Shown here: piece by piece, positions 16,356 to 24,165 of the stretch
Layout: each line of letters opens with the position of its first letter
Numbering within the stretch: position 1 is the stretch's first letter
Source of the DNA: Clostridia bacterium
GTDB lineage: Bacteria > Bacillota > Clostridia > TANB77 > CAG-508
Assembly: GCA_022795075.1 (NCBI GenBank)
Contig: JAAWGB010000015.1
Coordinates: 1-35,748, forward strand
Length of the DNA stretch: 35,748 nucleotides
Reading direction: 5' to 3'
The notes under the pieces: model-generated
Told to the model about the DNA's origin: nothing
The model's database searches: none
What the model saw: the letters and a program-made list of their open reading frames with translations, nothing else
Position numbers and translations under genes: made by a program

Positions 16356-17194
16356 CATCTTTTCAAAAAATTATAAAATATGGAGCCATTGCTTTTGCTA
16401 TTTATTTATGCTTTATGATTATTGGAATGACTGTTTTTGGAATAACAGCTATTTTTGGTATTAGTGCTAGTTTTAATATGTTAGGAAATAGAAATGATAC
16501 AGCTATGTTAACCAAATGGGAACAAGAATATTCCAATATTAGTAGTATGAAAATTGATTTAAGCCTATGTAAATTAACAATTAAAAAAGGAAATACTTTA
16601 AAAGTTGATGTTTCAAATGTTTCAGATAAGTTTATTTGCGAAACAAAAGGAAATAGATTAATAATTGAAGATAAGAAAGTATATAAAGTTTTTTGGGATA
16701 CACAAGATGTTGTTCCAGAAGTTATTATATATGTACCAGATAACATTGAATTTGAAGAAGTAAGTATTAAAACAGGTGTAAATGAAAGTTATATTGAATC
16801 TTTAAAAGCCAATAAAGTTGATATGGAAATGGGAGCAGGAAAATATAAAATTGACAAACTTTTAGCCAAAGATGCTAAAATAGAAACAGGGGCAGGAGAA
16901 ACACTTATTAATCAAGCAGAAATAGAAGATTTGAAGTTAACTGGCGGAATTGGTAGATTAGTTTTAACGAGTAAAATTACAAAATCAGCTGATGTAGATT
17001 GTGGAGTTGGAAAAGTTGAACTTAATTTGATTGGCTTGTCAACTGACTATCAAGTAAAAACTCAAACAGGGTTAGGAAATTTTACAGTGGATGGTAAAAA
17101 GGTAAGACAAGACAATGGGGCAATTGGAAATGGAGATGTTTTAATTAAGGTTAATGCAGGAGTTGGTGAGACAACTGTTGATTTTATAGAATAA
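16352..17194 (+). CDS. DUF4097-type putative adhesin-like membrane protein
   Basis: 280 residues. One N-terminal membrane segment (about 10-32) is followed by an extracellular beta-solenoid-like repeat region (VSIKTGVNES, VDMEMGAGKYKID, AKIETGAGETLINQ, LKLTGGIGRL, ADVDCGVGKVEL). This is the DUF4097 pattern often paired with LiaF-like proteins. Start codon overlaps the stop of the LiaF-like gene; dxr follows 21 bases later, so the three are probably one operon. Confidence 0.82.
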   Translation: MTSFQKIIKYGAIAFAIYLCFMIIGMTVFGITAIFGISASFNMLGNRNDTAMLTKWEQEYSNISSMKIDLSLCKLTIKKGNTLKVDVSNVSDKFICETKGNRLIIEDKKVYKVFWDTQDVVPEVIIYVPDNIEFEEVSIKTGVNESYIESLKANKVDMEMGAGKYKIDKLLAKDAKIETGAGETLINQAEIEDLKLTGGIGRLVLTSKITKSADVDCGVGKVELNLIGLSTDYQVKTQTGLGNFTVDGKKVRQDNGAIGNGDVLIKVNAGVGETTVDFIE

Positions 17195-17215
17195 AATAAA
17201 AAGGAGAGAATAAAA

Positions 17216-18358
17216 ATGAAAAAGATTGCTATTTTTGGTTCAACTGGTTCAATAGGAGATAGTACATTAAATGTTATTAGGGAAAATCCTAATTTATTTC
17301 AAGTAGTTACTTTGGTTGCAGGAAAAAATATTGCTAAATTAGAAGAACAAATTGAGGAATTTAATCCTAAAAATGTATATATAATGCAAAAAGAAAATGC
17401 TGAAAAATTAAAAGAAAAATACCCTAATTTACATATTTTTTATGGGGAAGAAGGAATGGAGGAAATTTCTCAATTAACAGATTTTGATATTAGCGTATCT
17501 GCTTTAGTTGGTATAGCAGGGTTACGACCAACTTATAATATGATAAAAAATGGTAAAACAGTTGCTTTGGCTAATAAAGAAGTATTGGTGGCAGGGGGGA
17601 AGCTTATTATGGATACTGCCAAAAAGTATGGTGCAACACTTCTAACAGTAGACAGTGAACATAGTGCTATTATGCAATGTTTGCAAGGAGAAAAACAAAA
17701 TAAAATTGACAAAATTTTATTAACAGCATCTGGTGGACCATTTTTTGATCAGGAGATTACAGATGATATAACAGTTGAACAAGCATTAAATCACCCAACT
17801 TGGAAAATGGGTCCAAAAGTTACAATTGATTCTTCTACTATGATGAATAAAGGGTTTGAAGTAATTGAAGCAAAGTGGTTATTTGATGTGGATCTAAGTC
17901 AAATACAAGTGGTTGTACATAGAAAAAGTATTGTTCATTCTATGGTACAATTTCAAGATGGTACAATTATGGCTAATTTGGGTCCGAAATCCATGCAAAT
18001 ACCAATTGCTTATGCTTTAAATTATCCAAATCGTTTAGTAAATGGTATTGAAAAAATTGATTTATTTGAAATAGCTACATTGGTGTTTGAAAAACCAAAT
18101 TTAGAAAAATTCCAATGTTTAAAATTAGCATTTGAAGCAATTGAGAAAGGTCATAGTTACCAAGTTGTTTTAAATGCTGCAAATGAAGTTTTGGTAGATG
18201 CTTTTTTAAATAAAAAGATTCCATATACCCAAATTCCAAAAGGAATTAAAAAGATGTTAGAAGACCATCAACCAATGGATTTAAATACAGTAGATGAGAT
18301 TTTAGCTTTAGATGAAGAAATAAAAGAGAAAACAAGAAAGATGATTGTACAAAACTAA
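17216..18358 (+). CDS. dxr: 1-deoxy-D-xylulose 5-phosphate reductoisomerase
   Basis: 380 residues, full length. Converts DXP to 2-C-methyl-D-erythritol 4-phosphate with NADPH, the second step of the MEP isoprenoid pathway. Seen: NADPH loop GSTGSIGDSTL, LANKEVLVAGG, SEHSA, and the active-site stretch TIDSSTMMNKGFEVIEAKWLF. AAGGAGAG precedes the ATG. The stop codon overlaps the end of the convergent gene at 18355. Confidence 0.97.
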   Translation: MKKIAIFGSTGSIGDSTLNVIRENPNLFQVVTLVAGKNIAKLEEQIEEFNPKNVYIMQKENAEKLKEKYPNLHIFYGEEGMEEISQLTDFDISVSALVGIAGLRPTYNMIKNGKTVALANKEVLVAGGKLIMDTAKKYGATLLTVDSEHSAIMQCLQGEKQNKIDKILLTASGGPFFDQEITDDITVEQALNHPTWKMGPKVTIDSSTMMNKGFEVIEAKWLFDVDLSQIQVVVHRKSIVHSMVQFQDGTIMANLGPKSMQIPIAYALNYPNRLVNGIEKIDLFEIATLVFEKPNLEKFQCLKLAFEAIEKGHSYQVVLNAANEVLVDAFLNKKIPYTQIPKGIKKMLEDHQPMDLNTVDEILALDEEIKEKTRKMIVQN

Positions 18359-19113
18359 GGTTCTTCTATTAAATCACTCCAATATTTTTTAGGCATATAT
18401 TGCATTTGGCATTTAGGGTTTTTTCTTTCCTTAATGGCAATTGTTTTAAAAAATGATTTCCATAGTTCCTGATATTTCTGTTCATTTTCAGAAATGTTAG
18501 GAATTTTTAGTTGAGTAGCATCTATTATTTTGTATTCTTTTCCATTATAAAGTAAACAAATGTTACGTGTTTTATCGTGTATCATAAAGTTTTGCGAAGG
18601 CAAGCGATTGATAAAGTGATGGGCCAAGGGTTCTAAGATGTTATTGTCTGGATGAATGCTGGCATAGTATAAATTATTTCCTACTTCTTGGAAACGAAGT
18701 AGTCCTTTTAGTCTATGACATTCTCCAAAGCTTCTTTTTTTCATACTCATGACTTTAAAAATATAGGAAATAGTTAGTCGATTGTTGATATTAGGTCCAA
18801 TTTTAAATCCATCACATAAATATTTTAGTAGATTCATTTCTTTATCTTCTTCGTTAGATAGAAAGGCATAATAAGTAGTATAAAGCGTATGATAACTGAT
18901 ATTTTTTTCAATTCCAGTAAAGACTCGTTGGGATTTTTCAAAATCGGTTTCTATCCAAACTGGTGAATCTAAAAAGTTGGGATTGTAAGTATCTTGTGCA
19001 CAAATTTTTTGTGGCATAGTTTTGGTAGAGTAACAATTAAATACAAGGCTTAAAAAACCAAATAAGGTTCCATCATATAGATAGGTTTTGTTTATAAACT
19101 TCCAGTTAGACAT
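18355..19113 (-). CDS. TIGR03915-type DNA metabolism protein (DUF4130)
   Basis: 252 residues. YLYDGTLFGFLSLVF at the N terminus, RLKGLLRFQEV in the middle, and the C-terminal Y..LWKSFFKTIAIKERKNP...MPKKYWSDLIEE pattern match DUF4130, the usual partner of the radical-SAM protein encoded just upstream. AAAGGAGG precedes the ATG, and the gene overlaps the radical-SAM stop by 22 bases. The pair is predicted to act in DNA repair or modification; the reaction is unknown. Confidence 0.85.
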   Translation of the reverse strand: MSNWKFINKTYLYDGTLFGFLSLVFNCYSTKTMPQKICAQDTYNPNFLDSPVWIETDFEKSQRVFTGIEKNISYHTLYTTYYAFLSNEEDKEMNLLKYLCDGFKIGPNINNRLTISYIFKVMSMKKRSFGECHRLKGLLRFQEVGNNLYYASIHPDNNILEPLAHHFINRLPSQNFMIHDKTRNICLLYNGKEYKIIDATQLKIPNISENEQKYQELWKSFFKTIAIKERKNPKCQMQYMPKKYWSDLIEEP

Positions 19114-20393
19114 TTTATGGTATCCTCCTTTGTTGGTTGTAAGGTGTCAAAAATAGATAATTGTTCAAATTGTGGTAGGGGTAAGGTGTTTCGTTCTTGG
19201 TAAATTAGGTTGGTTTCGATAAAGTTGGGGTTAAAGGTAGTAATTTTATCGAAATATTTGCCTTTACAGGTAATAAAATATTTGGCTCTTTTTAAAACGA
19301 CACCAAGGCTTTTTAAACTTTCAAAGTCTAAGCAGAATTCTCTTCTTGCTCGTATGATTTTTTTAGCTGAAATGACACCAATACCAGGAATGCGAAGTAA
19401 AGTAAAATAATTGGCTGTGTTAATTTCGATTGGAAATTTTTCAATGTTTCGAAGTGCCCAATCACATTTAGGATCTAAGATATGGTTAAAATTTGGATGG
19501 GCTTCATTTAGTAGTTCTTCTGCTTGAAAGCCATAGTAGCGAAGTAGCCAGTCTGCTTGATAAAGTCTATTTTCACGAAGTAGAGGTGGTGTTTCTAAGG
19601 TTGGTAAGTTTTTGTCTTGGTTAATGCTAATATAGGCTGAATAGTAAACTCTTTTTAATTTTAATTTTTGGTAGAGTCCTTCTGATAGTTTTAAGATTTT
19701 TAAATCACTTTCAGGTGTTGCTCCTACAATTAATTGTGTAGTTTGACCAGCAGGGACAAATTTTGGTTTATGTTTGCTTGTTTCTAGTTGATTATGTTTA
19801 ATTCCAGTAGAAATATGAGTCATTGGTTCTAAAATGCCACTTTTTTCTTTTTGGGGGGCTAGTAATTTTAGACTATTATGGGAAGGTAATTCGATATTAA
19901 TGCTAAGTCTATCAACTAAAATGCCTAGTTTGTCTATTAATTCTTTGCTACAACCAGGAATGCTTTTGCAGTGAATGTAGCCATTAAAATTGTATTCGTT
20001 TCGTAAGATCGAGATGGTTTTTATTAAAAGTTCCATTGTGTGGTCAGGTGATTGGATAACAGCAGAACTTAAAAATAATCCTTCAATATAGTTTCTTTTG
20101 TAAAAGTTAATGGTTAAATCGGCTATTTCTTGAGGGGTAAAAGTAGCTCTTTTTACAGAATTGGTACAACGATTGATACAATATTTGCAGTCATAAATAC
20201 AGGCATTGCTTAGTAATATTTTGAGTAATGAAATACATCTTCCATCTGCTCCCCAACTATGACAAATACCAGAAACATGACCATTTCCAATTCCATTGTT
20301 TTTATTTTTTCTTTTGCTTCCACTGGAACTACAAGAAGCATCGTATTTAGCAGAGTCTGCTAAAATTTTTAATTTATCTAAAATTTCCATTTT
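19092..20393 (-). CDS. Putative DNA modification/repair radical SAM protein (TIGR03916-like)
   Basis: About 433 residues. The radical-SAM cluster motif is CIYDCKYC. A Cys/Ser-rich N-terminal stretch (DASCSSSGS) is typical of this family. The C-terminal helix-hairpin-helix (LLRIPGIGVISAKKIIRAR) suggests DNA binding. The true start is ATG 20393 (MEILDKLK...) with AGAGGA just before it; the longer frame runs through the promoter. A LexA-like box overlaps the predicted transcription start, so damage induction is likely. Confidence 0.88.
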   Translation of the reverse strand, partial: KMEILDKLKILADSAKYDASCSSSGSKRKNKNNGIGNGHVSGICHSWGADGRCISLLKILLSNACIYDCKYCINRCTNSVKRATFTPQEIADLTINFYKRNYIEGLFLSSAVIQSPDHTMELLIKTISILRNEYNFNGYIHCKSIPGCSKELIDKLGILVDRLSINIELPSHNSLKLLAPQKEKSGILEPMTHISTGIKHNQLETSKHKPKFVPAGQTTQLIVGATPESDLKILKLSEGLYQKLKLKRVYYSAYISINQDKNLPTLETPPLLRENRLYQADWLLRYYGFQAEELLNEAHPNFNHILDPKCDWALRNIEKFPIEINTANYFTLLRIPGIGVISAKKIIRARREFCLDFESLKSLGVVLKRAKYFITCKGKYFDKITTFNPNFIETNLIYQERNTLPLPQFEQLSIFDTLQPTKEDTIKCLTGSL

Positions 20394-20460
20394 ATTTTCC
20401 TCTTTATTTTGAATCGTAAATACAGTAGCAATAGATATGTATATCAACTTTTGAACGGTA

Positions 20461-20473
20461 CGAACATTTGTAC
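20461..20473. promoter_or_regulatory. LexA/DinR-like SOS box
   Basis: CGAACATTTGTAC matches the Gram-positive CGAAC-N4-GTTC box apart from one base in the second half-site. It sits at the predicted transcription start of the radical-SAM repair gene. Confidence 0.6.
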
Positions 20474-20475
20474 TT

Positions 20476-20503
20476 ATTATATCACAAAAAAATAAAATGT
20501 CAA
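20476..20503 (-). promoter_or_regulatory. Promoter of the radical-SAM repair operon
   Basis: On the minus strand TTGACA (20503-20498), 16-base spacer, TATAAT (20481-20476). It lies immediately before the stop codon of the upstream YcxB-like gene. Confidence 0.7.
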
Positions 20504-20507
20504 ACAT

Positions 20508-21032
20508 TTATTTGACATTTTTGTAACACCACCAACATTTTTTCTTGATAAATTGGGAAAAATCAGCTGAATTATTTTTTTTGAAACAAGTTTTGTTTAG
20601 TAAAAAAGAATGGGTTTTGTCAATGTATAAATAAAAAAAGTCATCTGTTTCAAAAACTTTATGTAATTCATAATATTTTATTTTGGAATACTCGTTTGTG
20701 TCTTCTATGGTGAAAAAGTGTTGATAAAATTTGTAGGTAAATTCTTTTTCTTTTTGAATTTTATCACTTTTGTATTCTTTTGTAATATCAGAAATAGGGC
20801 GGAAAAATCGCCAAAGGATAAATGCTGTTAGACAACAACAAATTAAAATAGCAAGGTTAAGATGATGAGATTGTACTTGCAAAATTAAACAAAATAAAAT
20901 AAGCATCGTAACTAAACCAGTATAGAGTGTATAGGTAAGATGATATTTTTTGTTATGAAAGGCAAGAAATTTATTGTAAACATCTTTACTATATTTAGTT
21001 GTATTTTTAAATAATATTTTCAAATTTATCAC
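20508..21032 (-). CDS. YcxB-like membrane protein
   Basis: 174 residues. Two adjacent transmembrane segments (about 34-52 and 58-76) are followed by a cytoplasmic-type domain. It contains KYYELHKVFETDDFFYLYIDKTHSFLLNKTCF, characteristic of the YcxB-like C-terminal domain. The biochemical role of this family is unknown. No clear ribosome binding site is visible, so the exact start is uncertain. Confidence 0.65.
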   Translation of the reverse strand: MINLKILFKNTTKYSKDVYNKFLAFHNKKYHLTYTLYTGLVTMLILFCLILQVQSHHLNLAILICCCLTAFILWRFFRPISDITKEYKSDKIQKEKEFTYKFYQHFFTIEDTNEYSKIKYYELHKVFETDDFFYLYIDKTHSFLLNKTCFKKNNSADFSQFIKKKCWWCYKNVK

Positions 21033-21089
21033 CCAATCAATTATAACATAAAATTTGTAAAATCGATAGTTTTTTAATAATTATGAGCA

Positions 21090-21194
21090 TTAAAGATGTT
21101 ACAGTTCACTAGGAAACATTCAAATCCGAACTATATTGCTATTGTAGTCTTTGAATCATATAATTTATTCTTAGGTGAACGGTAACTTAAAGAT
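21090..21194. mobile_element. MITE-like element with 8-bp target duplication
   Basis: An 89-bp element (21098-21186) with imperfect terminal inverted repeats, GTTACAGTTCACT at one end and AGGTGAACGGTAAC at the other. It is flanked on both sides by the direct repeat TTAAAGAT (21090-21097 and 21187-21194). A related copy in opposite orientation is at 35590. No coding capacity. Confidence 0.75.
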
Positions 21195-21282
21195 GCTTTA
21201 TTTTAATAATAAAAAAATTGAAATCAAATTAGGAACGAATTAGTACTAGATTTAATATAATTTAAAGATAGGAGTGATTTTT

Positions 21283-21729
21283 ATGGCATATTCAGATAGA
21301 GAATTATTGGCAAGAATTGTACAGTGCGAAGCAGGAGCAGAAGGCGATAATGGCATGAAAGCAGTCGCCTGCGTAACGATGAATCGAGTAAATAGTTCAG
21401 AAGGAGAATATGCTAGAGTTTCGCAAGGAGGGAATATTCGAAACATCATTTTTCAAGAAGGACAATTTGATTGTGCAAGAGAAACGATAAGAAATCAATA
21501 CAATCCTCAAAATATTTACAACATGACACCGACAGAAGTACATTATAATATTGCTGATTGGGCTTTAGCAGGCAATCGATTAAATGAGATAGGGGATTGT
21601 TTGTGGTATTTAAATCCTTTTAGACCGAATTGTAGTTCTACTTTTCCAAGCAATGGTTCAGGAACTTTTCATACAAGATTAGGAGAGCATTGTTTTTATC
21701 GTCCAACAGCGAAATATTCGCAAACATAA
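21283..21729 (+). CDS. cwlJ: Spore cortex-lytic enzyme, CwlJ-like (Hydrolase_2/SleB fold)
   Basis: 148 residues, close to the ~142 of B. subtilis CwlJ and, like it, lacking a peptidoglycan-binding domain or signal peptide. The putative catalytic Glu is in RIVQCEAGAEG, and the C-terminal CFYRPTAKY matches CwlJ. It degrades spore cortex during germination. ATG 21283 follows AGGAG by 8 bases; the in-frame GTG at 21274 overlaps that site and is rejected. The next gene is gerQ-like, the partner that localises CwlJ in the spore coat. Confidence 0.88.
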   Translation: MAYSDRELLARIVQCEAGAEGDNGMKAVACVTMNRVNSSEGEYARVSQGGNIRNIIFQEGQFDCARETIRNQYNPQNIYNMTPTEVHYNIADWALAGNRLNEIGDCLWYLNPFRPNCSSTFPSNGSGTFHTRLGEHCFYRPTAKYSQT

Positions 21730-21752
21730 ATTAAGAAAGGGTGATGCTGTTT

Positions 21753-22097
21753 ATGGCAAATTCAGAAGAAAGAATGAACGAAAGAGAAACAAGACAGGTG
21801 GAAATTAATCAAAATTCTCCAGAGATTTTAACGAATCCTATTTATACACCAGCTTTTTTAAGAGAACAAATTGGTAAACTTATGAGAGTGGAGTTTTTAA
21901 TTGGAACGAATAATTTGGTAGATAGAATTGGGATTTTACAAGATGTTGGAGCAAGCTACATTTTGTTACGTTCTTTTGAAAATGATAGTTTGGTATATTG
22001 TGACATTTATTCGATTAAATTTATTACTATTTCAACAACTGGAATTTATGGTTCTATGCCTAATATGACAAATAATAATAGATATCCTTATTACTAA
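21753..22097 (+). CDS. gerQ: GerQ-like spore coat protein
   Basis: 114 residues. The core (FLREQIGKLMRVEFLIG ... YCDIYSIKFITIS) resembles the GerQ C-terminal domain, and the Tyr-rich end fits a coat protein. The ATG at 21753 follows AAAGGGTG; GTG 21741 and ATG 21744 are in frame but overlap this site. Adjacency to cwlJ strengthens the call, since the cwlJ-gerQ order is known in Bacilli. Sequence match alone would be moderate. Confidence 0.72.
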   Translation: MANSEERMNERETRQVEINQNSPEILTNPIYTPAFLREQIGKLMRVEFLIGTNNLVDRIGILQDVGASYILLRSFENDSLVYCDIYSIKFITISTTGIYGSMPNMTNNNRYPYY

Positions 22098-22115
22098 AAT
22101 AGGTAGATTTTTAAA

Positions 22116-22309
22116 TAAATAGCAAAAAATAATAAAATTTAGAATGATTATAATGGAAAGTATTTTGTAATTAGAAAATGTTAGGAAGTATTTTAGGAGA
22201 ATCTCAAAAATCCTTTTTTGAGAGGTGCCTGAAATACTTTCTTACATTTTCTATTACAAATATCTTGACAGATTAATCATTCTAAATTTTATTATTTTTT
22301 TGCTATTTA
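22116..22309. repeat. 194-bp foldback element E1
   Basis: The ends (TAAATAGCAAAAAATAATAA... and its reverse complement) match over about 36 bp with one extra A. Pairing continues imperfectly through both arms to a central CTCAAAAA/TTTTTTGAG stem. It fills most of the 369-bp gap between gerQ and the MGMT gene and has no ORF. A MITE-like insertion or a long structured RNA is possible. Confidence 0.75.
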
Positions 22310-22409
22310 GTAGAAAAGATAAAGATTTTTTTGATAAAATGTTGTTACAATCAAGAAAAATCAAGTAAATATTAAAATAGGTAAAAATTAAATTCAAATT
22401 GATAAAATG

Positions 22410-22438
22410 TTGCATAATAAAAATCAAAATGTTATAAT
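22410..22438 (+). promoter_or_regulatory. Promoter of the MGMT-trxB-trxA cluster
   Basis: TTGCAT (22410-22415), 17-base spacer, TATAAT (22433-22438), 28 bases before the MGMT start. Confidence 0.7.
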
Positions 22439-22466
22439 GCTAAAAAAAGAATAAGGAATAAAATGT

Positions 22467-22937
22467 ATGAAATACATTAAAATTATGAATACTAAAATAG
22501 GAATGATTAATATAATAGAAGAAGAAAAGAAAATAATAGCAGTTGAAATTAATCAAAAAACACAATATGAAGCAACTCCAAAAGATACAGAACTTTTAAA
22601 AGAAACTCAAAAACAAATTATAGAATATTTTGAAGGAACAAGAAAAAAATTTGAAATACCATTAAATCCAAAAGGTACAGAATTTATGCAAAAAGTTTGG
22701 ACAGCTTTGCAAGATATTCCATATGGCGAAATTAGAACCTATGCACAAATTGCGAAAAAAGTAGGAAAACCCAAAGCATATAGGGCTATTGGAATGGCCA
22801 ATCATAGAAATCCAATTCCGCTTCTTATTCCTTGTCATAGAGTAATTGGCAGTAACGGAAAATTAGTTGGATATGCTTTGGGATTGGAGTTGAAGAAATT
22901 ATTAATAGAATGGGAGAAAACATGTACGATGTTATAA
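22467..22937 (+). CDS. ogt: Methylated-DNA--protein-cysteine methyltransferase
   Basis: 156 residues. Transfers the methyl group from O6-methylguanine (and O4-methylthymine) to its own cysteine, a suicide repair reaction. The acceptor Cys123 is in IPCHRVIG; PYGEIRTYAQIA and the Asn/Arg DNA-binding helix (AYRAIGMANHRN) are present. No N-terminal Ada domain, so Ogt/MGMT type. Its 3' end overlaps trxB by 16 bases. AAGGA precedes the ATG. Confidence 0.93.
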   Translation: MKYIKIMNTKIGMINIIEEEKKIIAVEINQKTQYEATPKDTELLKETQKQIIEYFEGTRKKFEIPLNPKGTEFMQKVWTALQDIPYGEIRTYAQIAKKVGKPKAYRAIGMANHRNPIPLLIPCHRVIGSNGKLVGYALGLELKKLLIEWEKTCTML

Positions 22938-23800
22938 TTATTGGAGCAGGACCTGCTGGAATATCAGCTAGTTTATATACACGGAAGAGCAAATTTGAAA
23001 ACCCTAATTATCTATCAAAATGAAGGAGCTTTAGAAAAAACGAATAAAGTTGAAAACTACTATGGCTTTGAAAATGGAATCAGTGGCAAAGAACTATATG
23101 AAACAGGTATCAAACAAGCTAAAAATATTGGTGTTGAAATAAAAAAAGAAGAAGTCTTAAGTATTGAATTTAGGACCGAAAAAGAATTTGCCATAAAAAC
23201 ACCAAAAAATACGTATCAAGCAAGAAGTATCATTTTAGCCACTGGCAATAAAAAGAATAAGCCCAATATTAAAAATATAGAAACATTTGAAGGAAAAGGT
23301 GTCAGCTATTGTGCAGTATGTGATGGTTTCTTTTACAGAAATAAACCAATAGCAGTAATAGGAAATGGAAATTATGCTATTTCAGAAGTAAATGAATTAA
23401 TTAATTTAGCAAGTAGTATACAGATTTTAACCAATGGAGAAGAACCGCCAGAATTTAGAATAGAAGATGACAAAGTAAAAGTAGATACAAGGGAAATTCA
23501 AACTATTAAAGGGGAAAAAAAGGTAGAAGAAATTGTATTTAAAGATGGAAACACGATGCAAACAGAAGGGATATTTATTGCTATACGGAGTTGCACGGAA
23601 GTGTAGATTTTGCAAGAAAATTAGGAATTGTAACAAAACTAGATAAAATTCTAGTAAATGAAAAAATGGAAACAAATTTAAAAGGTGTTTATGCATGTGG
23701 TGACTGTACAGGAGGATTATACCAAATTTCAAAAGCAGTATATGAAGGTACCAAAGCAGGAATGGAAGTAATCCAATATGTAAGAAATATTAAAAATTAA
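22922..23800 (+). CDS. trxB: Thioredoxin reductase with three CGG +1 recoding sites
   Basis: Complete only as join(22922..22981,22983..23585,23587..23595,23597..23800), 291 residues. This FAD enzyme reduces thioredoxin with NADPH. Seen: FAD loop IIGAGPAGIS, redox pair Cys130/Cys133 in CAVC, NADPH loop GNGNYA, and the C-terminal FAD motif GVYACGDCTGG. Frame breaks occur at codons 21, 222 and 225, all at CGG-A. Skipping C gives LYT-GRANLKTL and AI-GVA-GSVDFARKLG, which fit the family without gaps. The start overlaps the MGMT gene and has GGGAG upstream; trxA follows 56 bases later, so substrate and enzyme are co-located. Confidence 0.9.
22982..22985 (+). other. CGG-A +1 recoding site, trxB site 1
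   Basis: ACA-CGG-A. Skipping C22982 gives Thr-Gly21-Arg of the conserved YTGRANLKT. The unshifted frame ends at TGA 13 codons after the CGG. Confidence 0.88.
23586..23589 (+). other. CGG-A +1 recoding site, trxB site 2
   Basis: ATA-CGG-A. Skipping C23586 gives Ile-Gly222-Val. The unshifted frame ends at TAG six codons later. Confidence 0.88.
23596..23599 (+). other. CGG-A +1 recoding site, trxB site 3
   Basis: GCA-CGG-A, only three codons after site 2. Skipping C23596 gives Ala-Gly225-Ser in GVAGSVDFARK. Both sites must be read this way to reach the conserved FAD motif. Confidence 0.88.
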
Positions 23801-23856
23801 GAAAAATAAAGCTATCAAAAAAATTAATTTATTTTAGAAAGAGGAGGAAAAGAATC

Positions 23857-24165
23857 ATGAGTGTATTAAAACTTAATGGGGAGAATTTTGAAGAAGAGGT
23901 ACTAAAATCTAATCAGACAGTTGTAGTAGACTTTTATGCTGATTGGTGTGGTCCTTGTAGGATGATGGCACCAGTTATAGATGAAATCGCTAATGAAAAA
24001 GCCGACAGCATAAAAGTAGGAAAAGTAAATGTAGATGAAAACCAGGATTTAGCTATGAAATATGAAGTTATGAGTATTCCTACAATCGTTATTATCAAAA
24101 ATGGAAAAGTAGAAAAAACTTTTGTTGGCGTGACTAGTAAAAGTGACATTCTAGCATGTATTTAA
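23857..24165 (+). CDS. trxA: Thioredoxin
   Basis: 102 residues, normal length. The active site is ADWCGPCRMM (Cys31, Cys34), with the cis-proline loop SIPTIVI. Cytosolic disulfide reductant recycled by the adjacent trxB product. GAGGAGG lies before the ATG. It contains no CGG codon and needs no recoding. Its stop directly abuts the end of the convergent pseudouridine synthase gene. Confidence 0.97.
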   Translation: MSVLKLNGENFEEEVLKSNQTVVVDFYADWCGPCRMMAPVIDEIANEKADSIKVGKVNVDENQDLAMKYEVMSIPTIVIIKNGKVEKTFVGVTSKSDILACI

